From Pseudonocardia terrae (GTDB lineage Bacteria > Actinomycetota > Actinomycetes > Mycobacteriales > Pseudonocardiaceae), in the NCBI RefSeq assembly GCF_021343995.1, contig NZ_JAJTTE010000053.1:1-46041 (forward strand): a stretch of DNA of 46,041 bases, given 5' to 3'. Shown piece by piece: positions 32,563 to 40,756 of this stretch (position 1 is its first letter; every line of letters begins with the position of its first letter). Under the pieces are notes generated by a model. That model saw only the letters and a list, made by a program, of their open reading frames with translations. It was not told the origin of the DNA and did no database searches. A program made the position numbers and the translations under genes.

Positions 32563-34058
32563 GCGAACACTCCACCCTCCGGACCCCGGCGCAGCCCGTC
32601 GGCCTGGGTGCCGAGGTCCGCACCCTGCTCCGCCGCACGATCGACGTCTACGCGGACAGTCCGCAGGCCGTCGGCTGGCTGCGCCACCACCTGGCCCGGT
32701 TCGAGGAGCCGCTGCGCGTGGCGATCGCGGGCAAGGTCAAGGCCGGCAAGTCGACGCTGCTCAACGCGCTCGTCGGCGAGGAGATCGCGCCGACGGACGC
32801 AGGGGAGTGCACCCGGGTCGTCACCTGGTACCAGGACGCCCCGGCGCCGCGGGTGCAGCTGTTCCCGCGCGCGGGAGCGCCCCGGCAGCTCACGATCGCC
32901 CGGTCGCAGGGCGCCCTGCAGCTCGACCTCGGCGGGCTGCCGGCCGAGCAGGTGGACCGGCTCGTCGTCGACTGGCCGTCGCAGTACCTGCGGACCACCT
33001 CGCTCGTCGACACCCCGGGCATCGCCTCGCTGTCCGCCGACGCCGCCGCGCGCGCCGGCGCCTTCCTCGCCCCCGAGGACTCGCCCTCGCAGGCCGACGC
33101 CGTCGTCTACCTGATGCGGCACCTGCACAGCACGGACGTGCGGTTCCTCGAGTCCTTCCTGGACCGCGGCGTGGCCCGGGCGACCCCGGTGAACACGATC
33201 GCCGTGCTGTCGCGGGCGGACGAGATCGGCGTCGGGCGGCTCGACGCGCTCACCTCGGCCCGCCGCATCGCCCGCCGGTACCGGGCGGACCCGAAGATCC
33301 GGGGGCTGTGCCAGACCGTCGTCGCCGTCGCCGGGCTGCTCGCCCAGACCGGCCGCACCATGCGGCAGGACGAGTACGCCGCGATGGCCGCCCTCGCCGG
33401 GATGCCGCGCGCCGAGCTCGACGCCCTGCTCCTGTCCGCGGACCGGTTCGCGAACCGCGAGGTGGAAGGGGCGCCCGCGCCGGAGGTGCGGCGCCGGCTG
33501 GTGGAGCGGTTCGGGCTCTTCGGCGTCCGGCTCGGCACCACGCTGATCCGCCAGGGCGTGACCGACCCGTCGGCGCTGGCCGCCGAGCTGGTCCGGCGCA
33601 GCGGGCTCGAGGAGCTGCGCTCGGTGCTCGCCACGCAGTTCGCCGAGCGCCGCGAGCTGCTCAAGGCGCGGTCCGCGCTGCTCGCCGTCGAGCTGGTGCT
33701 GCAGCGCGAGCCCCGCCCGACGGCGCAGCCGATCGCGGCGGAGATGGAGCGGATCCTCGCCGGCGCCCACGAGTTCGTCGAGCTGCGGATGCTGTCCGCC
33801 CTGCGGGCCGGCACCGTCACCTTCCCCGCCGACGCGCTGCCCGACGCCGAGCGCCTCCTCGGCGGGGACGGAAGCGGCGTCGCCGCCCGGCTCGGCCTCG
33901 ACGCCGCGACGGGGCCGGACGAGCTGCGTGCGGCCGCGCTCGACGCCGTGGTCCGCTGGCAGCGACGGGCGGAGAGCCCGCTGGCGAGCCGAACGACGGC
34001 CGACGCCGCCCGGGTCGTGGTGCGCAGCTGCGAGGGGATGCTCGCCCGGCTGCGCTGA
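32559..34058 (+). CDS. iniC: Dynamin-like GTPase, IniC-like
   Basis: This 499-residue partner GTPase is close to mycobacterial IniC in length (about 490). G1 is GKVKAGKS (58-65), G3 is DTPG (151-154) and the G4 region reads LSRADE. No transmembrane segment is seen, so membrane contact would come through the IniA-like partner or peripheral binding. The stalk region carries long charged helices (ELRSVLATQFAERRELLKARSALL). The GTG start overlaps the TGA of the IniA-like gene by four bases, implying stoichiometric production. The stop lies 14 bp from the convergent regulator. Confidence 0.87.
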   Translation: MSEHSTLRTPAQPVGLGAEVRTLLRRTIDVYADSPQAVGWLRHHLARFEEPLRVAIAGKVKAGKSTLLNALVGEEIAPTDAGECTRVVTWYQDAPAPRVQLFPRAGAPRQLTIARSQGALQLDLGGLPAEQVDRLVVDWPSQYLRTTSLVDTPGIASLSADAAARAGAFLAPEDSPSQADAVVYLMRHLHSTDVRFLESFLDRGVARATPVNTIAVLSRADEIGVGRLDALTSARRIARRYRADPKIRGLCQTVVAVAGLLAQTGRTMRQDEYAAMAALAGMPRAELDALLLSADRFANREVEGAPAPEVRRRLVERFGLFGVRLGTTLIRQGVTDPSALAAELVRRSGLEELRSVLATQFAERRELLKARSALLAVELVLQREPRPTAQPIAAEMERILAGAHEFVELRMLSALRAGTVTFPADALPDAERLLGGDGSGVAARLGLDAATGPDELRAAALDAVVRWQRRAESPLASRTTADAARVVVRSCEGMLARLR

Positions 34059-34072
34059 CATCCGGCCGCTAG

Positions 34073-36766
34073 TCAGCCGACGATCCGCTTGAGCTGCGCG
34101 AACAGCTCGCCGCGGCTCGTCGACCCGAGCCGCTGGCGCATCCGGGCCACGTGGTGCTCGACGGTCTTGGCCGAGATGAACAGCTTCTCGCCGATCTGCT
34201 TGTACGTCAGGCCCTCCAGCACCAGCGCCGCGACCTCGCGCTCGCGGTCGGAGAGCTGGCCGTCGGCGGGCTCGTCCTCGACCGGGACCCCCGCCGACGA
34301 CCCTGCCGACGATCCGACGGACGAGCCGGCCGGCTCCGGGGCCGGGTCCTGACGGGCCGGCGCCTGCTGGCCCTGCAGCGCCCGGGCACAGGTCAGCAGC
34401 GCACTCATCGCCTTGCGGTCGTCCGTGCGGATCGCGGCCTGGCCGGCCAGCTTGCCGCCGTCCCAGGACAGGCCGACGGCGTGCAGGCCGCGCGCGGCGG
34501 CCTCGACCGCGACGGGGTCCACCCGGGACTCGAGCAGCGCCACCCAGTGCGGCGCGGCGACGGCCATGGCCTCGGCGAACCGGCTGCCGCAGGCCGCGCC
34601 CTGCAGGGCAGCGGCGTGCGCGGCCGCCTCCTCACGGTCCTCGACCAGGATCGCGGCGTGCAGCCGGGCCCAGTGCAGCGGCGCGGCCCACAGCGGCGGG
34701 CTGCCGAGCCGGTCGAGCAGGGCTTCGGCCTCGTCGAGGTGCGGACGGACCCAGCTCGGCTCGCGCAGCCGGGTGGCGGCGATCGCCAGCTCGCCCAGCG
34801 GCTGCAGCACGAACAGGTCGACGGGGTGGCGCACGATCGCCTCGCGCGCCCGGGCCCAGAGCGGCATGAGCGAGGCGAGATCGCCGGCGCGGCGGGCGAG
34901 GGCGACCTCCAGCGCGGAGGCGAGCAGCTCGTCGCGGGGTTCGAGCGCGTCCCGGCCCACCGCGTCGAGATGACCGCGCGCGGACCCGAAGGCGCCGCGG
35001 TTCAGGGCGATCCAGCCGAGCAGGAGCCGGTGCCGGGCCGCGGCCGCGGGACCCCCCAGCCGGACGGTGACGGCGCGCTCCAGGAGCGACCTCGCGACGT
35101 CGAGCTCCCCGGTCTGCACCGCCACCAGCGCGGCGAGGGCGGCCGGGGTGTCCGGCAGCAGCGCGGCCCGGGTGGACGACTCGAGCAGGGCGGCGGCCCG
35201 CGCGAGCTGGGAGAGCGCCCGGGTCGGCGAGCCGGTGACCGAGTCGAGCACGCCCTGGGCGGTGAGCTCCTCGGCGCCGGCGAGCAGGGTCGGCGGCCGG
35301 GCAGGGCCACCGGTGGCCGCGCCGCCGCCGAAGCCGGGCGGGGCACCGAGGACGGCTCCGGCCGACGTCGCGGGTCCGCTCGGGACCGGCGGCGGGGCGG
35401 GGGTGTGCAGCGCGGCCCGCGCCTCGTCGAGCGCACCCGTGCCGACGAGGGCGGGGATCGCGAGGGCCGTCGGCGCACCCGCCCCGGCCGTCCAGCGGTA
35501 CAGCTCGGCGCTGCGGGCGAGCATGCCGCGGTGCGCGAGGACCGCGGCGGCGACGGTCCCGGCGCGCAGCGCGTCGTCGACGTCGACCCGGTCCAGTGAG
35601 GACAGCACCTGGTCGGCCTCGGCGAGGGCGTCGTCGAGCCGGCCGGCCCGGATCGCCGCCTCGGCGCGGCGCGCGGCCAGAGGCAGCGCGGGGGCCCCGG
35701 CGGCGACGGCGGCGGCGTAGAAGGGCCCGGCGTCCTCGTCGGCGGCGGTGCGGGAGAGCTCGTCGCCGGCGGCGGTGAAGACCTCGGCGGAGCGGGTGCC
35801 GGTCGCGCCGGTGCCGAGCATCCCCCGTGCCGCCGTGAGCACACTCCCGCCGCGGTCCAGTTCGATCTCGGCGAGCGTGCGGCGGATCTCGAGGCGCCGC
35901 GCCTCCGGGGTGACCCGCAGGATCGCGCTCGTCATGAGCGGGGCCGGGCCGCCGGAGGGGGTGAAGACGGACGCGGCGCGGGCCTCCTCCACGAGCTCGT
36001 CGACCTCGTCGATCCCGCCGCCCGCCGAGTCGAGCAGGCCGAGCAGGGGGACCAGGACCTCGGCGTCGAGCGGGGCGCCCAGGGCCACGGCGACGGCCAG
36101 CTCCCGCACCCGGGCGTCGAGGGCCCAGAGCCGGTGCCCGAGCTGGTCCAGCAACCCCGTCGGCACCGGGACCCGCACGGAGCCGGGCGGGGTGTCGCGC
36201 AACAGCCGGGCGCGGTTCTGCGGCCCGATCCGCTCGACGATCTCGGCCAGCATCCGGTCGACCAGCGCGGGGAGGCCGGCGGTCTTCGTGTGGACGTGCT
36301 CGACCAGGGCATCGGCGGCGGGGGCGCCGAGCAGGCGCGCGGCGCGCGCCCCCACGCCGGTGCGATCGAGCGTGCCGAGCAGCAGCGGGGGGCGGTGGGA
36401 GCTCAGCGCGGCGCCGAGGGCGGCCAGCTGCGGGCCACGCGGCCACGGGCGACGGGCGACGACGAGCCGCGCGCCGGGGCGGGCCGCGCGCTCGCACAGC
36501 AGGTCGAGGGTGCGACCGGGAAGCTCGTGCGCGTCGTCGACGACGAGGGGCGTGTCCTCGCCCCCCTCGCTGCCGGCCTCGATCGAGGTCCTGACCGATG
36601 TGGACCACGCCGCGGCGACGGCGCGCAGGGTCGTGGACTTGCCGGCCCCGGCCGGCCCGACCACGTCGCACACCACGCCGGCGCCGGGGTCCGCGGCGAT
36701 CGCGCGGACCAGCCGGCGCGCCGCGGGCACCCCGGCCAGCGCCTCGCCCGGGTCCGGTTCGGACAC
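34073..36766 (-). CDS. Large ATPase/LuxR-type transcriptional regulator, IniR (Rv0339c)-like
   Basis: This 897-residue regulator has a P-loop at 37-44 (GPAGAGKS) and Walker B at about 74-80 (LVVDDAHE). A long helical TPR-like middle (about 300-780) follows. The C-terminal LuxR helix-turn-helix is at about 830-890 (LSDREREVAALVLEGLTYKQ, then SAKTVEHHVARMRQRLG). This is the LAL/STAND-like layout, in which ligand sensing unlocks DNA binding. In M. tuberculosis a similar protein beside iniBAC (Rv0339c, called IniR) controls that operon, so it probably regulates the neighbouring genes. The GTG start has a GGGGGTGGAG site. It is tail to tail with the IniC-like gene. Confidence 0.85.
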   Translation of the reverse strand: MSEPDPGEALAGVPAARRLVRAIAADPGAGVVCDVVGPAGAGKSTTLRAVAAAWSTSVRTSIEAGSEGGEDTPLVVDDAHELPGRTLDLLCERAARPGARLVVARRPWPRGPQLAALGAALSSHRPPLLLGTLDRTGVGARAARLLGAPAADALVEHVHTKTAGLPALVDRMLAEIVERIGPQNRARLLRDTPPGSVRVPVPTGLLDQLGHRLWALDARVRELAVAVALGAPLDAEVLVPLLGLLDSAGGGIDEVDELVEEARAASVFTPSGGPAPLMTSAILRVTPEARRLEIRRTLAEIELDRGGSVLTAARGMLGTGATGTRSAEVFTAAGDELSRTAADEDAGPFYAAAVAAGAPALPLAARRAEAAIRAGRLDDALAEADQVLSSLDRVDVDDALRAGTVAAAVLAHRGMLARSAELYRWTAGAGAPTALAIPALVGTGALDEARAALHTPAPPPVPSGPATSAGAVLGAPPGFGGGAATGGPARPPTLLAGAEELTAQGVLDSVTGSPTRALSQLARAAALLESSTRAALLPDTPAALAALVAVQTGELDVARSLLERAVTVRLGGPAAAARHRLLLGWIALNRGAFGSARGHLDAVGRDALEPRDELLASALEVALARRAGDLASLMPLWARAREAIVRHPVDLFVLQPLGELAIAATRLREPSWVRPHLDEAEALLDRLGSPPLWAAPLHWARLHAAILVEDREEAAAHAAALQGAACGSRFAEAMAVAAPHWVALLESRVDPVAVEAAARGLHAVGLSWDGGKLAGQAAIRTDDRKAMSALLTCARALQGQQAPARQDPAPEPAGSSVGSSAGSSAGVPVEDEPADGQLSDREREVAALVLEGLTYKQIGEKLFISAKTVEHHVARMRQRLGSTSRGELFAQLKRIVG

Positions 36767-36915
36767 CGCTCCACCCCCTTACGGCCCGCCGACCGTGCGA
36801 CGACCGAGCGTAGCGATCCGGGGCGGTGCAGCGTCCCGCCCCCGCATCGGCGCAGACACGACCGACCGATCGGGTGAGGGCGGTTCTCAGGTTCGGCGTG
36901 TCCGATGTGGTGCCG

Positions 36916-38100
36916 TCAGCGCGGCGGGCCGCTCGGGTCGACCGCGGTGTTCGCCGGCGCGCCGGAGGTGCCGAGGAGGTCCTGCCAGGCCGGCCGGTCG
37001 ACGACGTCGGGCACGGCCTCGGCGGTTCCGCCGGAAGGGCCGCTTCCCACGCTCCGTGTGCGGCCCGACGGCCCACCCCGCGTGTTCCGGGCCCGGCCCG
37101 AGGCGAGGACCTCGACGGCCCGGGCGGCGTCCGATCCCGGTTCCCCGGTCCGGTCCACGGTCCGGGCCAGCACGGGCCAGGACTCGCCGCCGAGGATGCC
37201 GTTGGGTTCCTCGGCCCCGGTGGTCTGCTGGAACTCGGTCACGGCGGCGGTGGTGGCCGGGGTGTAGCGGCCGTCGACGTTCGTGCGCAGCCCCGCGTCG
37301 CGCAGGAGGTACTGCGCGGCCAGGACGACGTCGCCGGTGTCGCCCGCGCGCAGCAGCGGCCAGCTCGCCTTCTGCGTGTCCGCCTCCTCGACGCCGCGGC
37401 CCAGCACCTCCGCCACCTCGCTGCGCAGCCGCGGCAGCATGCCGTAGAGCTGGTCGCCGGGGCAGATCGTGTTCTTGAAGTCCCGGTGCCCGTACAGCTC
37501 GGTCGGCGCGATGCCGTACTGGTTGCAGGCGTATGCGCACAGGGCGCGCAAGGAGTCCCACAGCGCGCCCGGCGGCTCCTGGTCGATGTAGGTGCCCTCG
37601 TTCTCGATGCCGATCGCCACGACGTTCTGCCCCGTGCAGTGCGCACCCTCGACCTGACGCTGCCCGATCCGCAGCACCTCGAGCGAGCGGTGCCGGCCCT
37701 CCAGCACGAACCCGCCGCGGCTGATCGTGAAGTGCTGCCCGGTGTCGAGCCAGCCGCGGCTGTCCATGTGGAAGTTCTGGATGGCGCGCGCGACCCGGTC
37801 CGCGGCGCCGCGGCTCGTGTCGGCGACGTTGGCCGACGCCGTGTGGTGCACGAGGATCTTCACCGGACGCTGGTTCCAGATCGGGACGATCGCGCTGTTC
37901 GGTCGGGCGCCCCAGCCCGCGCAGTCGACGATGTCCGGCGAGGCCACGCCGTCCGTCAGGGGGCCCCCGGCCGGCATCTCGCCGGCCCGGGCGAGCCCCG
38001 GTGCGGCGACGAACGCCCCCGCCGCGAGTCCACCCAGGACGAAGCCGCGGCGCGTGAGGTCCCCTCGCACCACGCCCGTCACCGCACGCCGACGATCCAT
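36916..38100 (-). CDS. Tat-exported peptidoglycan amidase with peptidoglycan-binding domain
   Basis: This 394-residue protein carries a twin-arginine signal (DLTRRGFVLGGLAAGAF, cut near LARA). The N-acetylmuramoyl-L-alanine amidase/PGRP domain lies at about 55-225, with zinc ligands in HHTAS (His85), GHRDF (His205) and TICPGD (Cys213). A peptidoglycan-binding type 1 domain follows (about 235-305, LRAGDTGDVVLAAQYLLRDAG). The last ~85 residues are a disordered Ser/Gly/Arg tail. It should cleave the stem peptide from glycan strands in the wall. The ATG at 38100 starts the signal peptide and has a GGGCAGGGGG site. A long dyad lies 22 nt upstream. Confidence 0.92.
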   Translation of the reverse strand: MDRRRAVTGVVRGDLTRRGFVLGGLAAGAFVAAPGLARAGEMPAGGPLTDGVASPDIVDCAGWGARPNSAIVPIWNQRPVKILVHHTASANVADTSRGAADRVARAIQNFHMDSRGWLDTGQHFTISRGGFVLEGRHRSLEVLRIGQRQVEGAHCTGQNVVAIGIENEGTYIDQEPPGALWDSLRALCAYACNQYGIAPTELYGHRDFKNTICPGDQLYGMLPRLRSEVAEVLGRGVEEADTQKASWPLLRAGDTGDVVLAAQYLLRDAGLRTNVDGRYTPATTAAVTEFQQTTGAEEPNGILGGESWPVLARTVDRTGEPGSDAARAVEVLASGRARNTRGGPSGRTRSVGSGPSGGTAEAVPDVVDRPAWQDLLGTSGAPANTAVDPSGPPR

Positions 38101-38121
38101 CGTGGCCCCCTGCCCATCCGG

Positions 38122-38147
38122 GTGACTTCTGTGGTCACAGGAGTCAC
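38122..38147. promoter_or_regulatory. 26-bp imperfect dyad upstream of the amidase gene
   Basis: The outer arms GTGACT/AGTCAC and inner arms CTGTG/CACAG are separated by one T-G mismatch each side and a central GT. It could be an operator or a leader hairpin covering the region just before the ribosome binding site. Confidence 0.5.
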
Positions 38148-38238
38148 ATCCGCCCCGCGGACACCTTGGATCACACACGCTCCGTGCACAACAGATCGAC
38201 ACAAAGGTGTGACCGGCTTTCGTCGAAGTCGATGACGG

Positions 38239-38267
38239 TTGCCGTGGTTACCGACGAGTAATAAGCT
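38239..38267 (+). promoter_or_regulatory. fadE promoter with candidate fatty-acid operator in the spacer
   Basis: TTGCCG (38239-38244), 17 bp, then TAAGCT (38262-38267) forms a good promoter. GTTACCGACGAGTAA (38247-38261) fills the spacer, with TTAC-N6-GTAA symmetry. A second, inverted copy of CCGACG[A/G]GTAA lies at 38280-38290 as TTACCCGTCGG. The same motif is in the etfD promoter. Confidence 0.7.
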
Positions 38268-38307
38268 GCCGCAGACGAGTTACCCGTCGGCAGGAAGGAG
38301 CACCGCG

Positions 38308-40152
38308 ATGGGCCACTACAAGAGCAACGTGCGCGATCTCGAGTTCAACCTGTTCGAGGTGTTCCGGGTCCAGGAGCAGCTCGGCACGGGTGCGTTCGAG
38401 GGCGTCGACACCGACACCGCGAAAGGCATCCTGAGCGAGCTGAACACGCTCGCCACCGGACCGCTGGCCGAGTCCTTCGCCGACGCGGACCGCAACCCGC
38501 CGGTCTTCGACCCGACGACCCACACGGCCACGCTGCCGCAGTCCTTCAAGGACTCCTACAGGGCCCTGTGGGACGGCGAATGGCACCGGCTCTCCCTGCC
38601 CGTCGAGCTGGGCGGCTTCGGCGTGCCCCCGTCGGTGCAGTGGGCGGCGTCGGAGCTGATCCTCGGCGCCAACCCGGCGCTGTACATGTACATGGCCGGC
38701 CCAAACTTCGCCTCGGTGGTGCACGCCAACGGCACCGAGGAGCAGCGGCACTGGGCCGAGATCATGATCGACAAGGGCTGGGGCGCCACCATGGTGCTCA
38801 CCGAGCCCGACGCGGGGTCCGACGTGGGCGCCGGCCGCACCAAGGCCGTGCTGCAGGAGGACGGCTCCTGGCACCTCGACGGCGTGAAGCGGTTCATCAC
38901 GTCCGGCGACCAGGACATGACCGAGAACATCATGCACCTGGTCCTGGCCCGCCCCGAGGCGCCCGGCCTCGACCCGAAGCCCGGCACCAAGGGCCTGTCG
39001 CTGTTCCTCGTGCCCAAGTTCCACTTCGACGGCGGGACCGGTGAGCTGGGCGGGCGCAACGGCGCCTTCGTCACCAACGTCGAGCACAAGATGGGCCTCA
39101 AGGTCTCCACGACCTGCGAGCTCACCTTCGGCCAGCACGGCGTCCCGGCGAAGGGCTGGCTGCTCGGCGAGGTGCACGACGGCATCGCGCAGATGTTCCA
39201 GGTCATCGAGTACGCCCGGATGATGGTCGGCACCAAGGCCATCGCGACCCTGTCGACCGGCTACCTGAACGCGCTGGAGTACGCCAAGGAGCGCGTGCAG
39301 GGCCCGGACCTGACCCGGCAGACCGACAAGACCGCCCCGCGCGTCACCATCACGCACCACCCGGACGTCCGCCGCTCGCTGATGACGCAGAAGGCGTACG
39401 CGGAGGGCCTGCGGGCGCTCTACCTCTACACCGGCACCTTCCAGGACAGGATCCGGCAGGGCGGCGACGGTGTGATCGACCTCGACCTGGCCGAGAAGGT
39501 CAACGACCTGCTGCTACCGATCGTCAAGGGCGTCGGCTCGGAGCGGGCGTCGGAGCAGTTGCTGCAGTCCCTGCAGACGCTCGGCGGCTCGGGCTTCCTG
39601 CAGGACTACCCGCTCGAGCAGTACATCCGCGACTCGAAGATCGACTCGCTGTACGAGGGCACGACGGCGATCCAGTCGCTCGACCTCCTCTTCCGCAAGA
39701 TCGTCAAGAACGACGGCCAGGCGTTGATGGCCGTGGCCGGCGAGATCCAGGCGTTCCTCGAGAACGAGACCGGCAACGGCCGGCTCAAGGAGGAGCGCGG
39801 TCTCCTGGCCACCGCCCTGGCCGACGTCCAGGGCATGCTCGGCTCGCTGACCGGCTACCTCTTCGCGTCGCAGGAGGACGTGCAGAACCTCTACAAGGTC
39901 GGCCAGCACTCGGTGCGGTTCCTGATGGCCGTCGGCGACCTGCTCGTCGGCTGGCTGCTGCTGCGCCAGGCCGACGTCGCGCAGCAGGCCCTGGCCGGCG
40001 ACGTCTCGGCCAAGGACAAGAACTTCTACGAGGGCAAGATCGGCGTCGCCCGGTTCTTCGCCAGGACCGTCCTGCCGCGGCTGACCGCCGAGAAGGCGAT
40101 CGTCGAGGCGGCCGACAACTCCCTCATGGAGCTGGACGAGGCCGCGTTCTAG
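38308..40152 (+). CDS. fadE: Acyl-CoA dehydrogenase, FadE5-like
   Basis: This 614-residue flavoenzyme performs the first oxidation of beta-oxidation. It resembles mycobacterial FadE5 (611 residues) from the first residues (MGHYKSNVRDLEFNLFEVF) to the end (SLMELDEAAF). Conserved landmarks are MVLTEPDAGSDVGAGRTKAV, KRFITSGDQDMTENIMHLVL, TLGGSGFLQDYPLEQYIRDS and KIDSLYEGTTAIQ. Electrons would go to electron-transfer flavoprotein and then to an EtfD-type reductase, which is encoded at 17279-19990 and shares the promoter operator. The ATG has an AGGAAGGAG site. A hairpin terminator follows. Confidence 0.95.
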   Translation: MGHYKSNVRDLEFNLFEVFRVQEQLGTGAFEGVDTDTAKGILSELNTLATGPLAESFADADRNPPVFDPTTHTATLPQSFKDSYRALWDGEWHRLSLPVELGGFGVPPSVQWAASELILGANPALYMYMAGPNFASVVHANGTEEQRHWAEIMIDKGWGATMVLTEPDAGSDVGAGRTKAVLQEDGSWHLDGVKRFITSGDQDMTENIMHLVLARPEAPGLDPKPGTKGLSLFLVPKFHFDGGTGELGGRNGAFVTNVEHKMGLKVSTTCELTFGQHGVPAKGWLLGEVHDGIAQMFQVIEYARMMVGTKAIATLSTGYLNALEYAKERVQGPDLTRQTDKTAPRVTITHHPDVRRSLMTQKAYAEGLRALYLYTGTFQDRIRQGGDGVIDLDLAEKVNDLLLPIVKGVGSERASEQLLQSLQTLGGSGFLQDYPLEQYIRDSKIDSLYEGTTAIQSLDLLFRKIVKNDGQALMAVAGEIQAFLENETGNGRLKEERGLLATALADVQGMLGSLTGYLFASQEDVQNLYKVGQHSVRFLMAVGDLLVGWLLLRQADVAQQALAGDVSAKDKNFYEGKIGVARFFARTVLPRLTAEKAIVEAADNSLMELDEAAF

Positions 40153-40177
40153 TCCATGCCCGCGGCTCCCTGTGGGT

Positions 40178-40205
40178 GGTGAGTGGTGCTCCGGCACCAC
40201 TCACC
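40178..40205. terminator. Bidirectional hairpin terminator between fadE and the CBS gene
   Basis: A 12-bp perfect stem (GGTGAGTGGTGC and its complement) has a TCCG loop. It lies between two convergent genes and can serve both. Confidence 0.75.
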
Positions 40206-40227
40206 GCGCACGGGCAGCGTCAGCTGC

Positions 40228-40653
40228 TCACTGCGCGATGTAGGACTCCAGCTGCTCGCGCTCCCGCTCCAGGGAGTCGATCCGCGCCTTGACGAGGTCG
40301 CCGATCGACACGATGCCGCGCAGCTCGTCCTCGACCACGACCGGCAGGTGCCGCACCCGTCGGTTCGTCATGACCACGGCGAGGTCGCTCGCGCTGTCCT
40401 CGGGCGTGCAGGTGGCCACCACCGTCGTCATGATCTCGGAAACGGCGACCTCCAGCAGGGCCGCGCCCTGCTCGTACAGCTTCCGGACGACGTCGCGCTC
40501 GGACACCATCCCCACGAGCCGGCCGTCGGCGACGACCGGCAGCGCGCCGTAGTTCCCCTCGGCCAGACGGGCGAGCAGCGCCGTCACCGTGGCCTCGGGC
40601 TCGATCGTCGCGACGGCGTGCCCCTTGCTCCGCAGGACGTCCGCGATGCGCAT
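40228..40653 (-). CDS. CBS-domain pair protein
   Basis: This 141-residue protein consists almost entirely of two CBS motifs. The first is about 8-65 (ATVTALLARLAEGNYGALPVV, then LVGMVSERDVVRKL). The second is about 75-130 (SEIMTTVVATCTPEDSASDL, then RHLPVVVEDELRGIVSIGDL). A short C-terminal coiled tail ends it. Such proteins sense adenine nucleotides or regulate partners. No fused effector is present and the partner is unknown. The ATG at 40653 has a GGGGGCACGG leader; a further 20 in-frame residues upstream look non-conserved. Confidence 0.92.
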   Translation of the reverse strand: MRIADVLRSKGHAVATIEPEATVTALLARLAEGNYGALPVVADGRLVGMVSERDVVRKLYEQGAALLEVAVSEIMTTVVATCTPEDSASDLAVVMTNRRVRHLPVVVEDELRGIVSIGDLVKARIDSLEREREQLESYIAQ

Positions 40654-40756
40654 CCGTGCCCCCGTTCCTCGACGTCGTTGTCCGAGGAGGGTACGAACCG
40701 TGACCCCGATCACGCGAGGGCTGAACGGCCGCTCGCCCCGATCGTCCGACGGCAGG

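Noticed and set aside
38101..38270. Possible c-di-AMP (ydaO-type) riboswitch before the amidase gene
   Set aside because: The conserved core motifs of that riboswitch could not be found; only a dyad is visible.
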